22,500 nt of DNA from Neocallimastix lanati (nom. inval.) (Eukaryota > Neocallimastigomycota > Neocallimastigomycetes > Neocallimastigales > Neocallimastigaceae): positions 607,501 through 630,000 of the forward strand of contig JACVTC010000068.1 of the NCBI GenBank assembly GCA_016946835.1. The letters run 5' to 3'. Below the pieces are notes generated by a model, which worked only from the letters and a program-made list of their open reading frames with translations, searched no databases and was not told where the DNA came from. Positions 9,515 to 17,640 of the stretch are shown here, one piece after another. Every line of letters starts with the position of its first letter. Position 1 is the first letter of the stretch. Both the position numbers and the translations under genes were made by a program.

Positions 9515-9803
9515 GTCTATTACAATAGTTATAGATTAAGATAAAATAGTAAAGAGAATAGAATAGTTAATAAAATAAGTAGTTATTCTATAATTACATA
9601 TATTAGATATCTTTCTTTTACAATATATGATTGTATATATTTAAAAGAAAAACAAATATAAATTATTTAAAGTTTAATAAGAATAATAATGTTTAAAATG
9701 GAAATGTATGTGAATAGTTGTATTAATTTTTTTTTTATTCTTTTTTCTGTTATTTTTATTTATATTGAAAATAAATAGATAAAATTAATAAATAAAATAA
9801 GCA

Positions 9804-11263
9804 ATGGCCGAAACTTTCCTCTTTACTTCTGAATCTGTTGGTGAAGGTCACCCAGGTATGTATATAAATAAAATTAAATAACATATATTAGATAAAAAAA
9901 AATAGTGTAAAAAGTAATTCATTGAATACAATAATAAAAAAAAAGTAAAAATGAAGTAAATTCAATTAATAAATTAATTAATTATAATTATTATTAAAAA
10001 TTAATAAATCATAAATAAATAATATAGATAAGATCTGTGATCAAATTTCTGATGCTATTCTTGATGCCTGTCTTGCTCAAGATAAATTCTCTCACGTTGC
10101 TTGTGAAACTGGTATGTATAAAAGATAATTAGATAGTATAATAGTTGATTATTAATAGAAAAGAGTTATGTTGGAATTTTTTTTATATTTAAGAAAGAAT
10201 CATTGTAACCTAATTTTTTTTTAAATTATTTTTAATATATTAAATAGCCGCTAAGACCGGTATGATTATGGTTTTCGGTGAAATTACCACCAATGCCAAT
10301 ATTGATTTCCAAAAGGTTGTCAGATCTACCATTAAGAAGATTGGTTATGATGACTCTTCTAAGGGTTTCGATTACAAGACCTGTAACGTTTTAGTTGCTA
10401 TTGAACAACAATCTCCAGATATTGCTCAAGGTCTTACTCAAGTTTCTAACAATGTTGAAGATATTGGTGCTGGTGACCAAGGTATTATGTTCGGTTACGC
10501 TACTGATGAAACCCCAGAATTAATGCCACTCTCTCACATGTTAGCTCACAAGCTTAACCTTAAGTTAGCTGAACTCCGTAGAGATGGTACTCTTCCATGG
10601 TTACGTCCAGATACTAAGACTCAAGTTACCGTTGAATACAAGATTGAAAACGGTGTTACTACTCCATTAAGAGTTCACAACGTTGTTATCTCTACTCAAC
10701 ACTCTCCAGATATTACTACTGAAGAATTACGTAAGGAACTTATTGAAAAGGTTGTTAAGGCTGTCATTCCAGCTAACTTATTATCTGACAAAACTATTTA
10801 CCACATGCAACCATCTGGTAAGTTCATCATTGGTGGTCCACAAGGTGATGCTGGTCTTACTGGTCGTAAGATTATTGTCGATACTTACGGTGGTTGGGGT
10901 GCTCACGGTGGTGGTGCCTTCTCTGGTAAGGATTGGTCTAAGGTCGATCGTTCTGCTGCTTACGCCGCTAGATGGGTCGCTAAGTCTTTAGTTCACGCTA
11001 AGTTATGTCGTCGTTGCTTAGTTCAAATTTCATACGCTATTGGTGTTTCTGAACCATGTTCTATCTTTGTCGATACCTACGGTACTGGTGTTAAGTCCAA
11101 TGCTGAAATCTTAGAAATTATTAAGAAGAACTTTGATCTCCGTCCAGGTGTTATCGTTCAAGAACTTGATTTATGGAGACCAATTTACCAAGAAACTGCT
11201 TGCTACGGTCACTTTGGTCGTCCACAATTCTCTTGGGAAAAGCCAAAGGAACTTAAGTTCTAA
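9804..11263 (+). CDS. SAM2: S-adenosylmethionine synthase (methionine adenosyltransferase), three exons
   Basis: Makes S-adenosylmethionine from methionine and ATP in the cytosol, releasing phosphate and pyrophosphate; the product is the main methyl donor and the polyamine precursor. Exons are 9804-9855, 10028-10111 and 10248-11263, giving 383 residues, against about 382-384 in yeast. Splicing rebuilds the N-terminal motif GHPDK (residues 15-19, with the catalytic His) across intron 1. [12 protein letters not shown] (about 119-130) and the P-loop-like GGGAFSGKD (about 266-274) are the two family signatures. The C-terminus ends WEKPKELKF, as in fungal enzymes. Both introns are phase 1. The start is the first ATG in the good context AAGCAATGGCC. 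Codon use (GGT, GCT, ATC, AAG, TTC) suggests high expression. No frameshift or missing motif is seen. Confidence 0.97.
9856..10027 (+). other. Intron 1 of the S-adenosylmethionine synthase gene
   Basis: 172-nt phase 1 intron with GTATGT donor and ATATAG acceptor, almost pure A/T. Removing it joins CCA-G to AT-AAG and restores Asp in the GHPDK motif. Confidence 0.95.
10112..10247 (+). other. Intron 2 of the S-adenosylmethionine synthase gene
   Basis: 136-nt phase 1 intron with GTATGT donor and AAATAG acceptor. A CCTAAT near 10208-10213 is a possible branch site, followed by a T-tract. Removing it gives the conserved [11 protein letters not shown] sequence. Confidence 0.95.
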
Positions 11264-11290
11264 GATTGCTCTATAAACAAGATGGAATTT

Positions 11291-11300
11291 AATAAATAAA
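11291..11300 (+). terminator. Polyadenylation signal of the S-adenosylmethionine synthase gene
   Basis: Two overlapping AATAAA hexamers (11291-11296 and 11295-11300) start 28 nt after the stop codon. T-rich sequence follows at about 11335. AATAAA is common by chance in this composition. Confidence 0.5.
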
Positions 11301-12183
11301 CGAAAACTTAATAATAATTAATAAGCAAGGGTTTATTTTTTTTTCATTTAGATTAGAAGAAAAAAAACAAATATATTTTTTAGAGTAAAACCAAAAAATA
11401 AGTTATAACAAGTAACCCTATAAAGAAGTATTGATCATTCTTTATAAAACACTATCAATTTTTTTTTAATTTATTAAAAAAATTAATGTATAAAAATACC
11501 AAAAAAAAAAAACCAAACATTTTTTTTTATATTTAATTTTCCATTATTTTAAAAGAAATATTTTTTAGACTTTTTAAAAAAAAAGAAAAAAAAAAAAAAC
11601 AATATTAACAATTAATTGTAAAAAAAAAAAAAAAAAAAAAAGTTAAAAAAAATTATTAATCATTAAAAAAATTAAAAGATCCATATTTTCTTTGTAAAGT
11701 TGCAAATAAGAACAACGAGAAGAAAAAATAATTAAAGAATGGATTATTTAAGAGAATAATATAAATAATAATTTTTTTTTTTTGCAAATATTAAATTATT
11801 CATTAAAAAAAAAAGAATATTCAATTAAAACATAATTAAATTAATCGAAATATACATATAAATAAAAAATAATAATTAAAAATATTTTTCTTTTGATTGT
11901 ATTTTATTTATTTATTTATTATTTTTTTTTTTTTAAAATGTTGTTAATTATTTAATGTTAAATGGGAGTTGTGTTATGAGAGGAGTAAATGTGGTAAGCA
12001 TGAGTAATAATAATTAGATAAAAAATACTTGAAAGACGGTATAAATCTATATTAAATTTATTCCATAGAATTTAAATATTGAATAAAATGAAAAAATAAT
12101 TAATAATATTATAGTATACAATTATTAAATGAACTTTTATAGTCAGTCTAAAAAAATAATAATCATAAAAAAATTTATTTATT
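11301..12183. other. AT-rich spacer between the synthase gene and the LINE pair
   Basis: It has many poly-A and poly-T tracts. A 20-codon frame from ATG 11955 to TAG 12015 (MLNGSCVMRGVNVVSMSNNN) has unusual G content and an internal GTAAGC that could be a donor, but no following exon exists because the retrotransposons begin at 12199. No other feature is seen. Confidence 0.5.
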
Positions 12184-12198
12184 ATTAATTACTTATTA
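12184..12198 (+). repeat. Outer LINE target-site duplication, left copy
   Basis: ATTAATTACTTATTA is repeated exactly at 19171-19185, immediately after the A49 tail of the outer element. Fifteen of fifteen bases match and the flanking bases differ, which fixes the insertion boundaries. Confidence 0.93.
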
Positions 12199-12273
12199 GT
12201 TTCTAGTTATGTCTATCTTGGTATTCCTTTTTCAGATGATCTCCTACTAGAACACATTATATCTCACATGCAT
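12199..12273 (+). pseudogene. Outer LINE reverse transcriptase, left fragment
   Basis: Twenty-five codons, VSSYVYLGIPFSDDLLLEHI followed by ISHMH, align with residues about 1042 onward of the inner LINE protein (TKCYTYLGIPF). The frame continues exactly at 17641 once the inner element and one copy of its duplication are disregarded. The upstream 1000 or so residues (endonuclease and RT core) are missing through 5' truncation. Confidence 0.9.
12262..12273 (+). repeat. Inner LINE target-site duplication, left copy
   Basis: TCTCACATGCAT is repeated at 17629-17640 after the A29 tail. It is 13 bp if the A at 12261/17628 is counted. The duplicated codons are Ser-His-Met-His of the outer LINE. Confidence 0.93.
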
Positions 12274-12359
12274 CCCCGAGCAGGGGTGTACTCGATTTAT
12301 GTATTTAAATCGCCTGCAAGGGGAATTAACTTTACTCTTATAAAGTAGATCCACAGTAC
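12274..12359 (+). ncRNA. Structured 5' end of the inner LINE; candidate pseudoknotted self-cleaving RNA
   Basis: Helices visible in the sequence: CCCC (12274-12277) with GGGG (12320-12323), and GCAGG (12280-12284) with CCTGC (12313-12317), stacked across GA/AA. CGATTTA (12293-12299) pairs with TAAATCG (12306-12312). ACTTTA (12329-12334) pairs with TAAAGT (12341-12346). GTACT (12288-12292) pairs with AGTAC (12355-12359). The order P1-P2-P3-P3'-P1'-P4-P4'-P2' is the nested topology of HDV-like ribozymes, which process the 5' ends of R2 and other LINEs. The first helix begins on the first base of the element. Against this, P1 and P3 are longer than usual, J4/2 does not clearly match, and a CCCC-GAGCA-GGGG hairpin competes. 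Confidence 0.35.
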
Positions 12360-12395
12360 TGGTGCAAAATAGTAGTAAAGTTATATTTTGTGTTA

Positions 12396-12431
12396 ATTAA
12401 TAACATTATGCGCAATGGTAATGTTATTGGT
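12396..12431 (+). other. Second 5'-UTR hairpin of the inner LINE
   Basis: AATAACATTA (12399-12408) pairs perfectly with TAATGTTATT (12419-12428) around a 10-nt loop TGCGCAATGG, and two G-T wobbles plus an A-T pair extend the stem. A 19-codon upstream frame starts with the ATG at 12408 (MRNGNVIGKIFLVNTHCGI, stop near 12467). It could modulate translation of the main ORF, though this is unproven. Confidence 0.5.
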
Positions 12432-12931
12432 AAAATTTTTCTGGTGAACACTCACTGCGGAATATAATGGTGCATTTTTGGAACATTGTTAAATAAGTTA
12501 CACCCAAGAATTAGTAATACATTTTCATTGTATTTCTATTTTCATGTAGTATTACTATTCTCATGTAAGAATCTATTGTATTCAATTGTATTTCAACTTT
12601 ATATTTCATGTATCACGTTGTAAGAGATTGATTCACTCTAAATCTTGTAGTAATTTATTTAACTCTTTACTAATTTTGTGCCATTTTATTTCATCAATTC
12701 AATCTTAGTCATTAAATACTTTATGATATTCAATTTAAATAATATACTGAAAAAAGTGCTAAATCAAATTATTTTTCAATCATTCAACAAACTACTAATT
12801 ATCGAAATTATTTACTCCAAAAAGATATAAAATTATTACAATTCTCATTATACTCAAGACTTTATATTAAAAATTGACTTTTTTTTATTTTTTTTTTTTA
12901 GTTATTAATTTTTAGTTTTTTTATTACTATT

Positions 12932-15900
12932 ATGGAAATCCAATTTATAAGAAATAAGAATTTCATTCTAAGAGGTTCAAGGTGCCACGGTATACCAATG
13001 GAGAATACGAAACTACTCTTTATCCGCGGACTTCGATCTTGGCCAGAAATCAAAATGAGAAGACATTTAAAGAAAACTCTGAATGAATTAAATGATAAGG
13101 TTTTATCAGTTAAACGTATTGCTAATTTTAATGATGCATTCTTTAAAATTAAAATAGTAGGTAATGAAGAAGAATTAACATCTATTACTGATTGTATTGT
13201 TAATAGTTTCAAACGTGCTTCAATTAATGTTATTAATTGTAGCAAAAGGAATCATAAATACAGTTTTTCTTCACTCAAAAAGAAACATTTTGCCTTATCA
13301 GAAAAAGTGAATTCATCTTATAATATCAACTTATTCACTACTTCAAATTCAAATGCAGATTCAAGTCAAAATTCAAATTCAAGTTCAAATACTGATTCAT
13401 GTTCAAGTTCAAGTACTAGCTCAAGTTCAAGTTCAAGTACAAGTTTAAGTTCAAGTTCAAGTACAGGTTCAAGTTCAAGTTCAAGTCCAAGTTCAAGTAC
13501 AATTTCAAGTTCAAGTTCAAGTACAAGTTCAAGTACAAGTTCAAGTTCAAGTTCAAGTTCAAGTACAAGTTCCAGTTCAATTTCAAATTTATGTTTAAAT
13601 TCAGTTTCAAGCTCAGATTCAAATTCAAATTTCAGTTCAATCAATTATAATAATTCCAATAATATTAATAACACTCATATTAATAATAATACAGTTAAAG
13701 AATTTTCTCTATGTGTCAGTTGGAATACTAATGGATGGAACTTTGATAAAAAAGACAGTGTTGAATTCTTTATTTCAATGTACAAACCACTTTTCTTATG
13801 CTTTCAGGAAACAGGAAATGGTTCAGGTTCTAGCAGTAAATATCCATGTCGAGTATCATTAAAAAACTACAAACATTTCTTCAAAAAAGCTAATAATGAA
13901 ATTCCCGGTAAAAGAGGTCTTTATATTGGGTTTCATAATTCTTGTCAAGCCTCTCTTGAAAACAACACTTATGAGTATATTATTTCCTTGTATACTTATA
14001 ATTTTTGGAATTTCACTAAATGTTCTATTGGTAATGTGTACGTACCTCATAGTGGCCATAGCCTTCATGCTAGAGCTGCTAGAATTGAAATATTGTCTTG
14101 GTTAAATAGTCACTCTTCTCATCCTTCAATGTTGGTTGGTGATTTTAATTTACCTACTGAGAAATTAAGTAATTTGCTCTCTAAATTTAGTAATTGGAAA
14201 ATTCTTCCCTTATGGGGCTCCCCAATTTCATGGAGTAGAGGTAATAGAGAATCTGCTATAGATCATGCGATTGTCAATGATCATATGTTAGATTTACTTT
14301 CATATGGTACTTTTATTGACTTTCCCCCCATTTCGGATCATAAACCTTTATTAATAAAAGGTAAATGTTTTTCATCAGTTAATTCAGATAATTCTTTCTC
14401 TCTGCCTAAAAAGACAGTTAAATGGGATAGATTAAAATGTATAAATGAAAAAGAATCAATTTTTGACAACAACTATTTTAGTGTATTAGAGGAAGTGATT
14501 CCAGATCCTAATATTAGTATTGATGATATTTCAAAGAAATTTATTTCAACTTCATTCAATATTGCTAAGGAACTTAATATCACGTCAATTTCAGAAGTTC
14601 GAAAATCTTTTTTTCATATGTCGCAGAAAATATTTAATTTGCAAAAACTCAAAATGAAATTATATAAATCCATTAAAAGAAGAGGTTCTTATCATAATTT
14701 AGATGAATTTGAAGAATTAATTGATAAATATAATAGAATGTGCAAAATTATTCATCATATGTGTAATATTTATAGGAAAACTGAATACCAACATTGGATT
14801 AATACAGGATGTGAATATATGAAATCTCATAACCCTAAAAAAGCTTGGAAATGGCTTAAAACAACAGCAAAAGTAGATAAATTTAAAAATATGTCAAATT
14901 CTCCAGTAAAGGACAAAAATGGTAAACTAGCTACTTCTACTAAAGAACAGTTAGAAGTATGGCACAATCACTATAAAAAACTTGCTTCAAGTCATTCTGA
15001 TATCAATAGTGCATTAATCGAATGGTCTAATAAATTTTCCAATGGAACAATTAGGTATACGAGACACAATGAATGGGATATAAATCAAGACATCAGTATA
15101 GAAGAAATTAGAGAAGCAATTTTGGCTACTCCAAATTATAAAGCTTCAGGCCCGGATGGAATTCCTATTGAATTTTATAAAGCTTTAATTCCTCCGGATG
15201 ACGAAAATTCAGTAAATAATTCTTCTTCTGGTTTAAATTGTTTACAGAAGATATACTCAAGAATTTGGAATGGAGAATTTCCTAGCTCATGGAATGAAGC
15301 AAGTATTATATCTATTCCTAAAAAAGGAGATGATCTATCTGATTGTGACAATTATCGAGGTATCTCTCTGATTAACAATGGTATTAAACTCATTTCGAAA
15401 ATAGTCTCCAAAAGAATTTCAGAATATGGACTTAAAAATAATTTTATTAGGCCAGAGCAATTTGGATTTCGTACTAAAGAAGAATGTGTTAGTTTATTTA
15501 TTTCAATTCGAGAAATTTGTCAAAGGCGTAAAAATGATAATAAAGAAACTTACCTAGCTTTTCTAGATTTAAAAAAGGCATATGATTCTGTTCCAATAGG
15601 TAATATTTTATATAAATTAGATGCTTTAGGTATTAGAGGTAAATGTTATCAATTTATAAAAAATCTATATTTGACATCCAAAGCTAGTGTTAAAATTGAT
15701 GATCAATATTCGGAATCTTTTAATATTATGAAAGGAGTTAGACAAGGTTGTCCACTATCACCAATTCTTTTCAATCTTTTTATTAATGACATTTTTAATG
15801 ATGTTTCAGAACTTGGAATTCCTTTAGGCGAATCTAGATGTTGTGGTGGACTCTTTGCAGATGATATTGTTCTATGCGCACCATCAAGAACTAAGTTGAA

Positions 15901-17365
15901 AAAAATGCTTAAGAAGGTAAATGAATGGGCTAAATTTAATATGATGAATTTTGGAATTAATAAGTGTGCAACGATGGTGATTCGACCAGACACACCTCTT
16001 TTTCAAAATAAAAGAGATCCTACTTTTTATCTTGCTGGTCAACCAATTCCAATAACTAAATGTTATACCTATTTAGGTATACCATTTGATAAAAGCTTAT
16101 CGTTGAAACCTATTATTAAATTACTTAACTCTAAAGTAACTAAAGCTCTCTTTTCTGTTAGTAAATTTCTTTCAAATTCCAAAATTCCTATTCCATTTAA
16201 GAAGATTATAATTAACTCTTATGTACTTAGTAAAGTCTCTTACTTTGCACCTTTACTTGGTTCGAATAAAACGAGAACAAATAATACTCAGAAATTAATT
16301 AATAAAGGATTAAGATGGATTGCAGGTATACAAAAAGCCAAATCATTTATTAATGTATATTCTATTTCAAAAGATTTACATATTCCTCCATTGTCAGCTA
16401 AGTGTGCTTTGTCTCAGGTCAAATGTTTTGATAAATGGAAAAATTCAAATTGTATTATTTCCTATTTAGTTAATAATATTCCAAAATCTAGAAAATATAC
16501 ATGGACAAAAGAAAGTAGAACTCTTAAACGTAAACTGGAGAAAAGAGGTAATAACGATAATAAAATCAAGGATTTTTATTGGAAAAGAGATATGAAAATC
16601 AATTCTATTAAAGCTGAGTTTTATGACAAAAACAAATTCGAAGAAACATCAAAATTTATAAAACTTTGTTATGACTATCCTGATCTTTCATATGGTTTCT
16701 ATTGGCTATTGAGAGCACGAAGCGGATATAGATTAGATGCTAGAATTGCTAAAGCTGCAAAAATAGTGGACCAAATGTGTCCTAATTTTTGTCCCTGTTG
16801 TAAAAGTAATAAACAATGGATAAGTCATTGGTTAATTGATTGTCCCTTTTTCAATCATACTCGTAGTAAAGTTAATGATAAAATTTTATTTTTATATAAT
16901 GCTTTTTACCGTGGCAACCTAACAAATGATATTGTTAATAGTAATAATGATAATAGTAATAGTAATAATAGTAATAGTTATAATAGTAATAATAATATTA
17001 GTAATAGTATTTTTAGTAATGTTAGTAATAGTATTGAAAATAATGTGTATATTGATTCTAGTGTGTGTGAAAAAGTGTTTAATTTCCTTCTTGGAGGTCG
17101 AAGTATTAATAACAGTACAAGGGAATGGAAGGATCTATTTAAGTGCCAGATGAAATCAGGTGCTTATTCTGATACTCCGTTCTTAGTGGTTACTGCGGCA
17201 CTTCTCCAATCGATTATACCTATTGCTATTGGCCAGCAATGGTCTTTGTTCAATAGGTTCAAATCGAATCGTACTACTACTACCAAGAGCGTCAATGCTG
17301 AAGAAACAGTAAGACAGGCCAGCAGGGCTAGCGCAACCAATGAAGATCATAATTTTGTATCTTAA
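12932..17365 (+). CDS. LINE ORF: endonuclease / reverse transcriptase polyprotein, 1477 aa
   Basis: Drives target-primed reverse transcription. Residues about 25-103 predict a beta-alpha-beta-beta-alpha-beta pattern (KLLFIRGL and FFKIKIVG as RNP2- and RNP1-like strands), possibly an RRM-type RNA-binding domain. Residues 136-255 are a Ser-rich linker. Residues about 256-478 are an APE-like endonuclease with SWNTNGW, FQE, GDFN, IDH and SDHKP. The RT spans about 735-1020: SGPDGIP, LDLKKAYDS (878-886), RQGCPLSP and the catalytic FADD (975-978). A thumb-like segment follows (YLGIPF, 1047-1052), then CX2CX8HX4C (1287-1304) and an Asn/Ser insertion (about 1332-1360). The ATG is the first after an in-frame TAG. 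No stop or frameshift is present. No separate ORF1 is found; the N-terminal domain may stand in for it. Confidence 0.96.
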   Translation: MEIQFIRNKNFILRGSRCHGIPMENTKLLFIRGLRSWPEIKMRRHLKKTLNELNDKVLSVKRIANFNDAFFKIKIVGNEEELTSITDCIVNSFKRASINVINCSKRNHKYSFSSLKKKHFALSEKVNSSYNINLFTTSNSNADSSQNSNSSSNTDSCSSSSTSSSSSSSTSLSSSSSTGSSSSSSPSSSTISSSSSSTSSSTSSSSSSSSSTSSSSISNLCLNSVSSSDSNSNFSSINYNNSNNINNTHINNNTVKEFSLCVSWNTNGWNFDKKDSVEFFISMYKPLFLCFQETGNGSGSSSKYPCRVSLKNYKHFFKKANNEIPGKRGLYIGFHNSCQASLENNTYEYIISLYTYNFWNFTKCSIGNVYVPHSGHSLHARAARIEILSWLNSHSSHPSMLVGDFNLPTEKLSNLLSKFSNWKILPLWGSPISWSRGNRESAIDHAIVNDHMLDLLSYGTFIDFPPISDHKPLLIKGKCFSSVNSDNSFSLPKKTVKWDRLKCINEKESIFDNNYFSVLEEVIPDPNISIDDISKKFISTSFNIAKELNITSISEVRKSFFHMSQKIFNLQKLKMKLYKSIKRRGSYHNLDEFEELIDKYNRMCKIIHHMCNIYRKTEYQHWINTGCEYMKSHNPKKAWKWLKTTAKVDKFKNMSNSPVKDKNGKLATSTKEQLEVWHNHYKKLASSHSDINSALIEWSNKFSNGTIRYTRHNEWDINQDISIEEIREAILATPNYKASGPDGIPIEFYKALIPPDDENSVNNSSSGLNCLQKIYSRIWNGEFPSSWNEASIISIPKKGDDLSDCDNYRGISLINNGIKLISKIVSKRISEYGLKNNFIRPEQFGFRTKEECVSLFISIREICQRRKNDNKETYLAFLDLKKAYDSVPIGNILYKLDALGIRGKCYQFIKNLYLTSKASVKIDDQYSESFNIMKGVRQGCPLSPILFNLFINDIFNDVSELGIPLGESRCCGGLFADDIVLCAPSRTKLKKMLKKVNEWAKFNMMNFGINKCATMVIRPDTPLFQNKRDPTFYLAGQPIPITKCYTYLGIPFDKSLSLKPIIKLLNSKVTKALFSVSKFLSNSKIPIPFKKIIINSYVLSKVSYFAPLLGSNKTRTNNTQKLINKGLRWIAGIQKAKSFINVYSISKDLHIPPLSAKCALSQVKCFDKWKNSNCIISYLVNNIPKSRKYTWTKESRTLKRKLEKRGNNDNKIKDFYWKRDMKINSIKAEFYDKNKFEETSKFIKLCYDYPDLSYGFYWLLRARSGYRLDARIAKAAKIVDQMCPNFCPCCKSNKQWISHWLIDCPFFNHTRSKVNDKILFLYNAFYRGNLTNDIVNSNNDNSNSNNSNSYNSNNNISNSIFSNVSNSIENNVYIDSSVCEKVFNFLLGGRSINNSTREWKDLFKCQMKSGAYSDTPFLVVTAALLQSIIPIAIGQQWSLFNRFKSNRTTTTKSVNAEETVRQASRASATNEDHNFVS
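13335..13640 (+). repeat. TCAAGT hexanucleotide expansion encoding poly-Ser
   Basis: Imperfect TCAAGT/ACAAGT repeats code for the Ser/Thr linker. The same repeat stays open in two minus-strand frames (Glu-Leu and Asn-Leu alternation), which are shadows. Confidence 0.92.
16926..17045 (+). repeat. AATAGT repeat encoding an Asn/Ser insertion
   Basis: AATAGTAATAGT-type repeats insert an Asn/Ser stretch after the zinc motif. The outer LINE lacks it at the matching place, so it is a late, in-frame expansion within this family or copy. Confidence 0.88.
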
Positions 17366-17396
17366 AATTATGATTAACATTGCGAAGTCAAAGTTA

Positions 17397-17420
17397 ATTA
17401 TTATACTTCAGTATAATAAT
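17397..17420 (+). other. 3'-UTR hairpin of the inner LINE
   Basis: ATTATTATAC and GTATAATAAT form a perfect 10-bp stem with a TTCA loop, 31 nt after the stop codon. Some LINE reverse transcriptases recognise a 3' stem-loop in their RNA; a role here is inferred from position. The motif TGAAGTC lies nearby, downstream at about 17428. Confidence 0.65.
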
Positions 17421-17570
17421 GCCCTTGTGAAGTCTTACAAATATTAATTAAATGAAACTAGAATATATTATACCATTATTTTATTTTTATTTTGTGTTTT
17501 ATTTTTTGTTTATTTTTTTATCTTTTTTTTTTTATTATTTTATTACATGTATTTTATCAAATATTTAATT

Positions 17571-17596
17571 AATAAAGATGAAACAAGTTTGCTGCC

Positions 17597-17628
<32 letters not shown>
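17571..17628 (+). terminator. Polyadenylation signal and A29 tail of the inner LINE
   Basis: AATAAA at 17571-17576 lies 23 nt before the A29 tail (17600-17628), ordinary spacing for a polyadenylated transcript. This shows the element was copied from a polyadenylated RNA. Confidence 0.88.
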
Positions 17629-17631
<3 letters not shown>

Positions 17632-17640
17632 CACATGCAT
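17629..17640 (+). repeat. Inner LINE target-site duplication, right copy
   Basis: TCTCACATGCAT, identical to 12262-12273. The outer LINE frame resumes directly from it. Confidence 0.93.

Larger units (their letters stand above)
12274..17628 (+). mobile_element. Full-length LINE (non-LTR retrotransposon) nested in an older LINE
   Basis: 5355 bp, bounded by the 12-13 bp duplication. It has a 658-nt 5' UTR with strong secondary structure, one long intact ORF (12932-17365), a 3' UTR of about 234 nt with a hairpin and AATAAA, and a 29-A tail. There are no long terminal repeats. The domain order (RRM-like, APE-type endonuclease, reverse transcriptase, zinc motif) is that of APE-type LINEs. The clade cannot be fixed by eye. 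The intact ORF, perfect duplication and uninterrupted tail indicate a young and possibly active copy. Confidence 0.95.

Noticed and set aside
10683-10991. 102-codon frame inside the synthase gene
   Set aside because: Out-of-frame shadow of exon 3.
12274-12359. Hammerhead ribozyme
   Set aside because: No CTGATGA and GAAA core pair around the helices; the topology fits a nested pseudoknot instead.
12898-13245. 115-codon minus-strand frame
   Set aside because: Shadow of the LINE N-terminal coding region.
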